From NCBI RefSeq assembly GCF_042453785.1, contig NC_091665.1, forward strand, positions 27,638,501-27,702,500: DNA of 64,000 nucleotides. The letters are read 5' to 3'. The notes below the pieces were generated by a model. That model saw only the letters and a program-made list of their open reading frames with translations, was not told the origin of the DNA and searched no databases. How positions within the stretch are numbered: position 1 is the stretch's first letter; each line of letters starts with the position of its first letter. The DNA is from Malus domestica. Taxonomy: Eukaryota > Streptophyta > Magnoliopsida > Rosales > Rosaceae. Of this stretch, positions 38,439-49,664 are shown in pieces. A program made the translations under genes and the position numbers.

Positions 38439-38460
38439 CCTGTCGGTTATAACCGACAGG
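38439..38460. repeat. Perfect palindrome on the right side of the Helitron
   Basis: A perfect palindrome with arms cctgtcggtta and its complement. Its near-identical partner is at 28060-28081. It lies in the right arm of the interrupted Harbinger-like element. Confidence 0.7.
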
Positions 38461-38655
38461 AATAACAAAACATTAAAAAAAAAAATAGCCAGCTCGAGGC
38501 TGGCTGGCTGGCCAAAGCAGCCAGCCCTCCAGCCCTCTCTGATCCCGTGGGGCCCTCCCAGATTCCAGAGCCCTCTGGCCAAGCCCTCGGTTGGAGACGG
38601 TTTTAGGGCTATTTTCGGCCCTCTGACTCTTTGGACCCTTCGGTTAGAAATGGCC

Positions 38656-39550
38656 TAACAAGTTCGACTTTGGCTGAGTGAAAGCAAGGAGGAAAGTACA
38701 CACATCATTAATGATAGGTCCCAACAATGAACAATCTTCCTCACACCGCTGCACAGCAGCACGCGTGATGCTCGAATCTCCTTCGAAAATAACATCGACT
38801 TCACTTGGGTAGAGTTCCTGGACAAACACTACTGCCTTCCTTGCCGCTAGAAGCTCAGCTTGCAGCGGCGATGCAACGTTTTCAAGCGGTTCAGAGACTC
38901 CAGCCGCAAAAGAGTTCCCTAACTACCCAGGACAGTCTCTGACATTTTAGGGGTCCTGTGCAAAATTTATAAAATGACCATTCCTTAAAATATTTTAAAA
39001 AAGTAGAACAATATATTGATGCTAAAAAACAATCAGTTAAATCAAAACAAACTTTACCACTCACTTATTGCAAGTTTATAAATATCATTAATTATAAGTA
39101 AAAAAGAGTTACGAACATAACCTTCACTAAATAAGCAAAAGAAGTTCAATCTTAAACAACCAAACATGAAAAAAAACTTCAAAACTCTAATTTTAAAGTT
39201 TCACTTGAATATAACATATTATTATATAATAAAATTGAAAAAAAAATATCGTTTTTAGAGTGTTATTATTAACACTAAAAATATCTCATTATACTCCAAA
39301 TTTTTATATTTAGAAGGGAAAAAAATTACTCTTATAAAGAGTGCACAATGAGATTTTAAAGTGCTGACAAAAATAATATTTTAAATATAGAACATTATTA
39401 CATAATATTATATGGTAAAAATTTTGGGGGCCCTTCAAATTTGTGGCATGTGCTACTGCACCTCCTCCTTTCCTCGACCGCTCCTCCCATGCCCCGTCAA
39501 AGTTACACTTGATCCAGCCCCCAAAAAAATTAAATTGCGTGTGTTCCCCC
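38656..39550 (-). pseudogene. 5' and middle parts of the RNase H-like (RVT_3) relic, interrupted by an AT-rich insert
   Basis: The minus strand reads GWIKCNFDGAW, then GGGAVA (about 39440-39530), the first RNase H strand with its catalytic Asp. After an AT-rich insert of about 500 bp (about 38940-39440) the domain resumes. It continues with VRDCPG, a TAG stop, GNSFAAG, SPLQAELLAARKA, and IFEGDSSI (about 38660-38935), which supplies the second and third acidic positions. It then runs into the TAA duplication of the Harbinger-like element and continues at 27258. RVT_3 domains are RNase H folds that cleave RNA in RNA-DNA hybrids. This copy is dead. It sits immediately downstream of the truncated NB gene in the same orientation, and so probably marks the point where that gene lost its LRRs. 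Confidence 0.7.
38940..39440. mobile_element. AT-rich insert splitting the RNase H-like relic, with a nested MITE
   Basis: The two halves of the RVT_3 domain lie on either side of this 0.5-kb AT-rich block, which begins near ggggtcctgtgcaaaattt and ends near attttgggggcccttcaaat. The exact ends and target duplication are not clear. Within it, about 39255-39385 forms an inverted repeat (gagtgttattattaacac, then tctcattatactcc, mirrored by gtgcacaatgagat, then aaagtgctgac) related to the MITE at 13124-13241. Confidence 0.5.
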
Positions 39551-39576
39551 AAATCCTTATTTTAAAGGCCAACTCT

Positions 39577-40704
39577 TCAATACCATCCCTTTGAAGCTAC
39601 TATTGATAAGCCTACCTTGTGCACTATATCATGCATTTTTACGCACCCTTCCTTGTCACTCTCTAACAACAAAAAACTACTCTTGAGTATCTCAATCAAT
39701 GTTTCTACACACTTTCCTGCTTCCCTCTTGGAATCGATGTCTTTAAACAGCTGAAGTCCAACCCCAAATTTCACTAAATCATGAACCAGTATATCACTGC
39801 TTTCCGGATATATGCAGCAGAACAGAAACAATGATTTCGCTTCCTCGCTCCCTAAACATTCGTAGCTCAACTCTATTTTCCGATACGCTTCTTGTACCAT
39901 CCCTGGAATATTTTCGGGGCAAGGCTTTCTTAGTTGTCTCAGTGCATCCTCCCACGTTTGCTTGCTTTTATGCTGCAGTGCCCTTCCAACAGTTGCAATT
40001 GCAATTGGTAAACCGGCACATTCACTCAGAACCTGTTGTGCTACCGGACGTAGCTCAGGAGATTCAATGGAACTGCCTGCCATCTCTCTAAGCAAACTCC
40101 AAGCTTCTTGCTCTGGCAAAATACCAATAGGCAAACTCTTCTTGTTGCCGGACAGATGGAAACTACTTTGAGCTCTCATGCTAACACTAAATTCATTCAG
40201 GAGTCCCAACATAAAGATTATCTTACACTTTCCGTTGGGTGACCCATAAGGGATTCCGATGGCCTCAAGATCAATCATTTCCCGGACATCAAGAAATACT
40301 ACAAGCAACCTCCTAGAGTCTTTGGACATTCGAGCACGCAGCACCTTTGCCCGTTCAAACAAATTCCCATTTCCCAACTTCACTTGTAGATTATCTGCAA
40401 TCTCATCTTGTATTCGTCTCAAGTTGGGATCAAGGGATACAACAGTCATGACAACTTCTTCAAATAGACCTTGCTGCTTGACTCTCTCCATGAACTCTTT
40501 CGTCGTTACTGTATCTCCTGTTTTGATTTCCCCACAATTAATGCTAATCAAGTTGATATTTTCAACCTGCAGAGCCCTCAAGATCTCCCTTGTACATGGT
40601 AGTTTGTATTCCAAGCGCTCCGAAAGCTTCATGGGTGGTGGTTCAGTAAAGTTGGATCTTCCCGAGGAGCTAGCCCCGTCACGAGCCATAACAGATTTGA
40701 TCAT
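39577..40704 (-). pseudogene. Truncated NB-ARC resistance gene paralogue (no CC, no LRR, hybrid NB domain)
   Basis: NB-ARC proteins are immune receptors that switch between ADP and ATP. This 375-residue frame starts at a linker also found in the neighbouring CNL (Ser/Gly-rich, then a EILRALQ block). It enters a degenerate NB half without a P-loop (INCGEIKTGDTVTTKEF where GMGGxGKTT is expected) and with a weak kinase-2 site (RLLVVFLDVREM). It then jumps into the normal second half: ILPEQEAWSLL, CAGLPIA, an SYECLGSEEAKSLF block, and VKMHDIV in place of the MHD motif. It ends just after the MHD at an RNase H-like relic. There is no coiled coil and no LRR. The P-loop is missing, so nucleotide binding is unlikely. 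It could be expressed as a small decoy or regulator, but the truncation fits a pseudogene. Identity to the CNL at 41640-46762 marks it as a tandem duplicate that lost the piece between the two NB copies. Confidence 0.8.
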
Positions 40705-41639
40705 AGAATGACAGAAACAATGAATGAAAATAAGCAGCTAATAAAGAACAAGAGGAATCGGAAACTGTGAATAGAGAAATGCATGGTCTTGAAGCAGACT
40801 TTACTCACAAAAATCAACTTAGCTTTGTCAGCAAAAGGAATAGGAAACTGTGAATGGTCAAGTCTAAACAAACATTAATTTGAAAAGTAATTAGCCGCAG
40901 CAAACATTTTAGAAGCAGTCAAAAATAGCAGCAAAAATTTTAAAAAAAAAAAAATATTCCAAACCCAAAGGAAAGAATTAACTAGTAATTAGGCTAGAAT
41001 CTCGTCTAGGGTTTGAAATGATATGGAGGCCAAAAAATAAGATGACAGAAAAATTTGACTTAACTAATATATGCGTCATTTTTTTTGTATTATGAAAATG
41101 CCCTTCATATGTCTCGTACTTTTCACGCCAGCCATTAACGTTTAACAAAACGAAAGGTATAAATTGAAACAATTTTAAAACCTTAAGGTTGAAGAGACGA
41201 CTGACCAAACCAAAGATATAAATTGATGCAATTCTGAAATCTCGATGTAAAATAATAAAATTAAAATCATGCGACCTATTTGAAAACCATTATAAAATCA
41301 AAAGGTGCAAAATGCCTTAGCACAAACCTTATCATCTTAATATTTATTTTTCTATAGCTAGTGGTTTGTAGCTTAATATCCTAGAAAATTGTCGGCTATA
41401 TATGTATGGATGTCCCAAAATACATGTACCAGAAGAACTTATAAGAATTATAAGGTAAAAAAACTCTAAATGTGTGACCAGATGTACCAAATCTCATAAG
41501 TTCGATAGCTTCAGAAATCCATATTTGCATGCGTGACCATATCCCTTCTAAGGATGGTAAACCTCCTTAGAAGGCAAAACTCAACATATAACTTCGAAGT
41601 TGTTTACTGGACAATAGAAACGCAAAATACTTATGAAGA
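40705..41639. other. Spacer between the two NB genes
   Basis: AT-rich sequence. No gene is seen. It should hold the 5' flank of the truncated NB gene (right-hand part is 40705 upward) and the 3' UTR of the full CNL gene (just below 41640). Confidence 0.45.
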
Positions 41640-44600
41640 TTAAGTTTCTTTCCGACTGTCGTTCAGCTCCTTCTGAAGATTTTCACTTGCCCCGCTGATA
41701 CTTAACTTCACTTCCCTTGGTGTGCTAAGGGAACCTAAACATAAATTCTCCATTCGAGGGCATTCTTCAACGGTTAACTCTTCCAGTGATGGCCAATCTA
41801 AATTACATTTGCCTTGAGAAAAAATTATGAGATTTGGTAGAGCGCGAAGTTCCAAATAACTTAGCTGAGGGAGCAAGCTGTTATCCTCTGATTCTTCATC
41901 CGCTAGCGGTTTTGCAACTACCACTTCCATCTTCTTGCACTCAATTATGGATAGACCTTTGAGCTTCACCATACCCCTAGCAATGGAAGGAGAGAGTAGA
42001 AGCTCCAAACTGATACAATCAGAAATGTGTAATGATGTTAACTGAAAGCCTTGAATTTGATTGGAACCCCTGATTTGCGTCATTTGAGTTTGGGAAATTG
42101 AAGATGTTTTGCCAGACTGAGGAAGTGTTGCAGTGGGTTCTTCATTGGCATTTGACCCTGTGGACTCAAAAATCTCTTCCAGGGAATTGCAACCCTTCAC
42201 AATTAACTTGTCTAGTTTATGCAATCTATTCTGCACCTCAACTGTTACCAGAAGAACTAAGTTGCTACAACCGGACACATGCAGGTCTCGGAGTTCATTG
42301 AAAGAGTAGGGTAGAAGCTCCCTGCTCCATAACTGTCTGAAATTTTGCATATCACGAATTTCTAGCGTCTCCAGAACTGGAAAACCAACCTGAAAATGCA
42401 TCGAACTTTGTTAGTACCAACAATGATGAAAAGTTAAAACTTGCCAGCATAGATTTAGAGTGATGTGCAAACCTCTTCATTAAAAATATGGTTTGGAACA
42501 CCATAAATTGATCCCATGGCTTCAGATGATGGAACAAACGTCTCCATGGTAAGGCAGCCAATCACCAAAGTTGTCAATGATGGCCAGTGAATAGCGCATG
42601 GAGCACGGCAAAATGTTCTGAGGGAGGGTAAATTATCAAGATGGAGAGATTTTACTTGAGGGAAAACAATTATCTTTGTTGCCTCTTCATCTCCATGGCC
42701 TCGTTCATTTTCGGCAAGAATGTCTCGCATCGCAGCACAATCACTTATATACATAGATTCTAGTTTCACGAGATTTTCAGCAACGAACCGTGGGAACACA
42801 TATCTCAAATTTCCACACTGCATAACTTGGAGCATTCTTAAATTTTGAAACGCCATGATGTTTTGAGGTGGATTCCACATGTATTTCAACAAGGGTAGCT
42901 TACTCAACTCCATTATTTCCAAGTCAGAGAACAGTGCAGGAAATTGCTTTGGATTCTGTTTCATTTCTAGATCTTCAAAGTCGAAAACTGTTTCCAGTGA
43001 CCTACATTCCCTTACTTCAAGTTGTTCCAGACTTTGTAAGTCCTGCACCCAACTGAACGAGAAAATACCAGTTAGCTTAGCACATTCCTTCACCGTCACA
43101 AATCGCAGCTGCCAAAAGGGACTAACCTGTTGAATTAAAGAGATTGTCAGCTGAGCTATCCTGATTTTTTTACAAGTTTTGACACAGAGTTTAGCAGCTG
43201 GGGTAACATATTACAATCTTAAGGAAAGGGAAAATACCTTGGTGTCAAATAAATGTTGTTTTGTGGCATAAGCAATGCTACTTTCTGGAGCCAAACTATC
43301 TGGGGAAAGACTCATGATTTTTGGTAGGTATTCCAACTTCAACGTGATCAATCCAGGAAAGTTGATCTGACATGTTGTTTTGCTGATCCCAACGAACCCT
43401 GGTAGTCTTTCAAGATTCAAGCGTAGCAAATTGGGGTGATTGATCTCGTTGACTTCTTCCTCATTTTCCGATCCTTCAGAGGCAACAATCTGTTTTGAGG
43501 TCTGATCTTTTAAGGCAACAATCTCTTCCAAATAGTTGCAATTCTGTATGTCTAGCTCTTCGAGTTGCTTCAGATGGCTAGCTACTGATAATAAGAAGAG
43601 ATATTTTAGAAGGTAACATCTACTCACCTTAACACATCTCAGATTTCCTAGACATTGACCAAATTGACTTGGTATCTTCCATAAATGTGTTAATTTAGGT
43701 AGAGATGATAAAGATAACTCTCTAAGTCCGTTAAATGACCCCATTGGAAGCTCGCCATGAAAAACCGCCTTGAGCTCCTTTAGTTCATTGATCTTCAGAG
43801 TATGCAGGACAGGGAAAACGCTTACGTATCCTATGTCAAAGACATGTTGCAGATCTTCAGATTGGCAGAGCTTTAGAGATTTCAAGTTTAAACAACAGCT
43901 TCTTCTCAGGTCATTAAGAGTTCTGCTCATATACTTCATGTCTAACTCTAGAACGTTAGTTTTCTCTAGCAATATAGTTATTCTACTCTCCGCAGGAGAT
44001 TCTGCTGCATAGCTAAGTCTCAAGTAGTTCTCACAGGGATTCACATCCCAACAACTATTGTTCCACCATCCTATTGAGATCTTAAATCTTTCAAGCTGAT
44101 CAAACTGCACCCCTGTTGACTTTACAAGTGGATTCAGAGCAATTTCTAAAGTAGTCAATTGGGACAAGGAACTTAGCTCTGGAGCAAAATGACAAGTGAT
44201 GCCCCTGATTTTTGAACCTTGATTTCGATCCTTATGTCTGTTCCCTTCATCTAGTTGTGCTTGGGTTTGTTCCTCAACCTCCCATTGCTGGAAGCTATTC
44301 CACAGGTACAGTTCTTCTAGATGAGCTAAACTCGATATGACACCCATTGGAATTTTCATAACTCTGCATCCTGTCAAATCTAGCAACCTTAGATTTGACA
44401 AGTTTTTAATTTCATCAGGAAATTGATCGAAGTTGGATCCACAAAAGCTGAGTACCATGAGTGTCCTTAGCTCTCCAATTACGGATCTAGCTTCCACACT
44501 GAGATTGCAATTCTCTAGACGCAGCGTTTGAAGGTTTCTCAACAGTGGAATCGATGGTAGTATTGGCAGTGGAAATCTGCTTCTGATGGCTAAAACCTTG

Positions 44601-46762
44601 ATGCCTTCACTTGTTCTCAGAATAGTGGCAGGTGGTTCCAATGGACATTTATCAGTGCATGAAACTAATAAAAGCTCGTTATGCATACGAGTTTTATTGG
44701 TTATAATGAGTGTACTAGAAGAGTATTTGCCAGGCCAATCCTTCAATTCCACCTTGTGTCTGGTCACAAATCCTTCTTTACCATCAGTAGCTATTGATAA
44801 GGCTACATCCCGCACCACATCATGCATTTTGACACACCCTTCCTTGTTACTGTCTAACAACAAAAAACAACTTTTGAGTATGTCAACCAACGTTTCTACA
44901 CGGTTTCTTCCTTGTACCAGTGAATCAATACCTTTAAACAACCCAAGCCCGAAACCATATCTAACCAAATCTTCAACCGGTATATTGCTGCATTCTGGAT
45001 ACAGACAACACAGGAAAAAACATGATTTGGCTTCCTCGCTTTCTAGACATTCATAACTTAGCTCTATTTTCCGGTAAACTTCATGTATCATTCCCGGAAT
45101 GTTTTCTGGGCAAGCGTTTCTTAGTTGTGTGAGTGCATCATCCCACATCTTCTTGCTTTTATGTCTTAGCGCTCTTCCCACCGTCGAAATTGCAATTGGC
45201 AAACCAGCACATTCTCTTAAAACCTGTTGCGCTACAGGACGTAGCTCAGGAGACTCAATGGATCTGCCTGCCATGTCCTTAAACAAAGTCCATGCATCTT
45301 GTTCTGGCAACACACTGATCGGAAAATTCCTTTTGGTTTCTATGTCATTGAATATATCTTGATTTCGTGATGACACCAAGATTTTGCAGCAAGATGGAAT
45401 TCCTACTTCCTCCATATCTATCTGTGTCCAAACGTTATCTAATATTACAAGGACCCTCTTATTACCCGATAATCTTTCTTTTAACTTGTTTGCTCTTCCA
45501 GCTAAACTTTGCCCTGTGAGCTTCAGACCTAGAAAATCTGCGATTTCCTGTTGAATATGACTTAAGTCAGGAGTTTGGGCAAAAACTGCCATCGCAACCT
45601 CATCGAATAGATTCAATGCTTTTGCTCTCTTCCCAACTTCTTTCACCAAAGTTGTCTTGCCAATACCTCCCATTCCACATATCACAACCGGATTGATTTG
45701 ATCATCGGTTAGAGCATTCATTACATCTCTAATGGTTAAATTTCTTGATTCAAAATGTATATTGCCCTTTACGGATGTAGATGCCAATAACAATTTGAAA
45801 TTTCTTTTAGTTCTCACCTCACTGAAGACATTTGAGTGTTTGGCTACCAATATGATCTTGCATCTTTCCTTGCTATCACCACCAAGGATTCCAACTGCCA
45901 CCAAATCAAGTAATTCCCAAACATCAGCCAAAATCACGAGTAGCCTCTTCGAGTCCATGGACATGATTCTAGAATTTAGCTTCTCTGCTCGCTCAAGTAA
46001 ACTTTGATCTTCCAAAGTCAGCCCCAGCACATCTGCTATTACACCTTGTATCCTTTTCAGGTCAGGATTCTGGGACACAAGTGCCACCGCAACCTCTTCA
46101 TATAAATCTTGCTCTTTGACTCTGCGGATGAACTCTTTCGTTGTTACAGCATCTTCCCGTTCAATTATTCCAGCAATACCAATCATATCGATATTGTCAT
46201 CTTGCAGAGCTTTCAGGATCTCCTCTGAATAGGGTAATCTATGCTGAGGACCCTCAAAAAGTTCCATTGCTGCTGCTGGAGGGGCAGGGTCAGATGTTCC
46301 TGAGGAGCTGCCCCCTTCATGTATTGCCGAAAACCCTATCTCCGGGGGAGGAGCAGGATACGAAACCCTCGTGAAACTCCCATCTCTAAGAAGGTTGTCA
46401 ACCACCAAACTCATCTTCTTAGCCTTCTCACCCAAGTAACGCCGCGACTTCAACTTCGAAAACCAACCATTAAAACACCTTGGCTTCTCAACTCTTTCGT
46501 TTCCAAAACAAGTCTCCATTTCTTGTATAGTCTTGTTTACATTGCACAGCCAGGTCTCAACTTCAGGAGCGATTGTCTCCAAATTCCGGGCTGCTGCCTC
46601 CACGGCGAGTTTCACCCCGTCTCTTTTGCCAACCAGCCTCTCAGTTTGATCGGTGAGATGCTCTACATTACTCTTGTAATGGATCAAATAACTTAACTTT
46701 CGCCAAACCGGAGTCACAGTGAACTGAGCCAGTTTGGTAACAGCTGAAATGCAAATATCCAT
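41640..46762 (-). CDS. CC-NB-LRR immune receptor (At4g27190/RPS2-like group) with duplicated NB half
   Basis: This is an intracellular pathogen receptor. Three exons on the minus strand, 46762-43238, 43126-42473 and 42389-41640, have GT/AG introns and join in frame to 1,642 residues. The start at 46762 (MDICISAVTKLAQF) is the usual N-terminus of this CNL group. An upstream in-frame ATG at 46816 would add 18 basic residues. The CC domain spans residues 1 to about 130. A degenerate NB half spans about 175-335, with no P-loop (GIAGIIEREDAVTTKEF), a kinase-2-like RLLVILADVW, and CKIILVAKHS. The working NB-ARC follows at about 344-660, with P-loop GMGGIGKTT (363-371), kinase-2 VLVILDNVW, RNBS-B CKILVSSRN, CAGLPIA (518-524) and MHD (about 646-648). 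Many irregular LRRs follow to the end. All nucleotide-binding motifs of the second NB-ARC look intact, so the protein is probably functional. Two NB halves in one CNL are unusual. The tandem neighbour 39577-40704 is a truncated relative. Confidence 0.92.
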
Positions 46763-46859
46763 CTTTTTGTATTTTCTTTTTCTTCCTCTTCCGGTGACTA
46801 TGATCAGAAATCGCAAAACAAAGCAATAACAAAGGCAAAGAAAGAAAGAACTTTTTCAC

Positions 46860-47525
46860 TTACAGATTAACGAAAACGAAGTAATACCAAAGACAAAGAA
46901 AGAAAGGACCCCTTCACATAGAGATTCACACGATGAAAGCAACCATGGCAATACCAAAGACAAAAAAAAAATATTTAAAACAAGGGCGGCTATTTAATAG
47001 CAAGAGTAATGTTAGGTTGACAATCTATTTAAATTATAGTCTGTAAATCGGTTGTTGATGATTAACCATTTGATTTCTTCCTAAAATTTTATTATTTTAA
47101 GGCAAATGGTTATATAATTAAATTTATAAAAAAAACAAGTTGATTAACAAACTTCAATTCATGTGTTGATGCCTCACATTTGCTATGAAAATTTAGGTTG
47201 ACTTTTCAATCTTGTCCAAGTAACGAATGAGGCAAGTGGTTCTGTAATTTTTAAAAAGGCTAATTACATTTATACTCTTTAAATTTGGATTTAAATTTGA
47301 AATGATTTTCACAATGGAAGAAGTTTTAATTTCTCATATTGTATCCCGAGGTATTGGAATTATATCAATTTGTGCCTTCGATCATTGATTGTAAGATTTC
47401 ATTAAATTGATGAGATGGTGATTTTGAGACTCTTATATGAGTTAATTGTAAGCCACATTTACACTAAATTGACCGGAACAAAACTCGACAATTTAATGGA
47501 GGATTAGACATTCAAAGAGCCAAAA
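46860..47525. other. Intergenic, CNL promoter side
   Basis: No gene is seen. A partial direct duplication of 'acaaagaaagaaag' with 'aataccaaagacaaa' lies at 46850-46970, just upstream of the CNL start. The rest is AT-rich. Confidence 0.45.
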
Positions 47526-47528
47526 AGT

Positions 47529-48010
47529 GTAAACTAATACAACAACAACTAAGCCTTATCCCATTAAGTAGGGTCGGCTTTATCAATCCTAAATGGTCAC
47601 TGTACTCAGTTTTGCGCCAAGTCTTCCATTAGATCCAAGTATTCCATCTTTTCTTAAAGACTTTTTCCAAGTATTCCTAGGTCTTCCCCTACCCCTATTT
47701 CCCTGAGCCTCTGTTTCATAGTCGCATCTTCTAACCGAAACATATGCAGATCTTTTATTCACCTGTTTAAACCATCTTAATCGATTTTTTCTCATCTTAT
47801 CTTCAATTGTGGCCATTCGAACTTTACCTTGGATATCCTCTTCTTAATCCTATCATTGCTCGTGTGCCCACTTATCTAACAAAACATTCTCATCTCTACT
47901 ACACTCATTTTTGCACGTGTTGCTTTTTGACCACCCCACATTGTGTGTCATAAATCATTGTTGACCTTATCGTCGTCCTATAAAATTTTCCCTTGAGCTT
48001 TAGTTATGAC
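47529..48010 (-). pseudogene. 3' end of an RTE-type LINE (reverse transcriptase tail)
   Basis: Read on the minus strand, broken frames give KGKFYRTTIR (about 47980), then IKNEDIQGKV, IEDKMRKNRLRWF, VRRCDYE and GRGRPRNTWKK. These are the conserved blocks at the C-terminal end of plant RTE/LINE reverse transcriptases. The 3' end carries the family's typical tail, ending in TTGTTGTTG (minus strand, near 47540). Several stops and frameshifts and the 5' truncation show a dead copy. Confidence 0.75.
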
Positions 48011-48014
48011 GATC

Positions 48015-48440
48015 ACACAAAATTATCTTATGTTGTCGATCGAAAACTCTGCATGTGTAATTTTATCTTACGATGCTAGTCCCAAGCTCGGATAAAGGTG
48101 GAGAGGGAGGACGTCAGGTAGTCGACAGCTGACACTCCACTTTTCACGTCGAATACCTATGAAAAGGTGTAAATTATACAATTTTAAAACCTCAAAATGT
48201 AATGTGAAAAAACTAGCTAGAACCTCAGGGCTTATTTGGAAAGCTACTTCAAATTTGGATGATATAAAATGTAGTTAGCCTTAAAAAAGAAAGTTGATTT
48301 AACAAACTTCAATTAATAAACAATCAATAGAACTTATGCTCATGTGTTTGATGCCTCACTTTTGCATATGGAAATCCCCTAAATTAAGGAAGACTTTCGA
48401 TTTTAACCACATCATTAACGAAGAAAGACTTATTAATTAT
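48015..48440. other. Intergenic, no gene seen
   Basis: AT-rich remnant without recognisable structure. It may include degraded retroelement sequence. Confidence 0.35.
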
Positions 48441-48449
48441 GGGCTAAAT

Positions 48450-49660
48450 CACACTTAGATGGATAAGGTGTTGAGTTTCTATCCATGCATCTCGGATTCG
48501 AAACTTCCTCATTTCCTAAATTATTATAATAGCTAAGATAGGCCTAAAAATTATTTCGGAAGATAATCACCAAATTCCTTTTCATAGACAATTTCAATAA
48601 AAACTTTATCTCAGTTATTTTATTCTGGCTACATCTAACCTCGTTAGACTGCCTACGTACCCCACGAAGGGATCAAGCCATTCATAGTTCACAAATTCAA
48701 CCTTTAACTCATTTTCGAAAATCATTCAAGTGACTAACAATCACTAACTAGTTTCAAACAAGTGAATCACACCAATTTCATATCAAATATGGATTTAAAA
48801 TAACAAAATTAGCTTAAAAATACAAAGGCGGACCACTGCCACATGCCGCCGCCGCTGGCGGTTTCCTGCAAATGGAACCCAGTTTTTCGACGAACTTCAA
48901 AGTTTACCAAATTTTACAGGCAAGTAGATTTCAGTGAGAGGAACAACTTTTATACCTAGGCTGAAGTCCAATTCGGCCGGGAAACACTTGAAATTAGCCT
49001 CGATCCGTGTAGAACCCTAGAATTTGGTGGTTTCAATTCGACACCAAAACGAACTCTAACACCTCATCCAATGCATGGGCTTTGTTGATGAGGTTGAGGG
49101 AAGTGTATTGATGGTGATGGTTGCCTGAGTTAGCTTCAGATTTGGTGAATTTCCACCCAAACCCGTCACACCCACCGTGGGGTTCCTCGTGAAATCAAAC
49201 CTTATTTCGTCTGTTTTGGGGTGAAAATGGGAGAGGGATCGATTGAGGTTTACATAAGGATTAATATAGCACCGGCCATGTCATCTACGGTGGCCGAAAT
49301 CGGGAGTTACAGCCGGGTCGGGTCGGCGGGTTGAAAGGGACCCGGTTCGGCCGGTTCCTCCCTTTCTTTCTTTTTTTTCTTTTTTTCCTTCTTCTCTCCC
49401 CTTTTCCCCCGATTAGGCTGCAACCCTCCTTTCTCTCATTTTCTTTCTTTCCTCTCCCATCACAATATGACACGTGGCACCCATACAACTACTCAAGCAA
49501 ATCAGGAGCCTTCCAGATTCAGGGCAAATAACCATTTTGCCCCTACCTTTGTTCGTTTCTAATTTATTTGTTTTAACTCCATTTCACGAATGGTTTTCGG
49601 CTATGTGCTCGTGGGATCGAGCTTTATCCAAATATGACAAGACAATTTGGATCGAGCTCT
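48450..49660 (+). repeat. Diverged, inverted copy of the LTR family found at 52293-56505
   Basis: Several blocks match the reverse complement of the 55.1-56.3-kb region. At 48630 there is catctaacctcgttagactg (compare about 56070). At 48960 there is ctgaagtccaattcggccgg (compare 55735-55755). Near 48915-48950 there is a muted match around 'accaaattttac' and 'gaggaacaacttt'. Near 49465-49600 the blocks 'cacgtggca' and 'atttcacgaatggtt' match about 55090-55220. This strand therefore corresponds to the minus strand of the large LTR. It is incomplete and degraded, with a T/C-rich tract at 49365-49455. Confidence 0.65.
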
Positions 49661-49664
49661 ATTC

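Larger units (their letters stand above)
27259..38655. mobile_element. PIF/Harbinger-like non-autonomous element, interrupted by the Helitron
   Basis: The left end GGCCATCTCTAACCG and the right end, which reverse-complements to GGCCATTTCTAACCG, are terminal inverted repeats. TAA duplicates lie at 27256-27258 and 38656-38658. The similarity continues inward as repeated 'gagggctcgttttagccct' and 'ggccagagggc' motifs on both arms. Without the nested Helitron the element would be about 1,080 bp and gene-free. It interrupts an RNase H-like relic, which dates the order of insertions: relic, then this element, then the Helitron. Confidence 0.8.
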
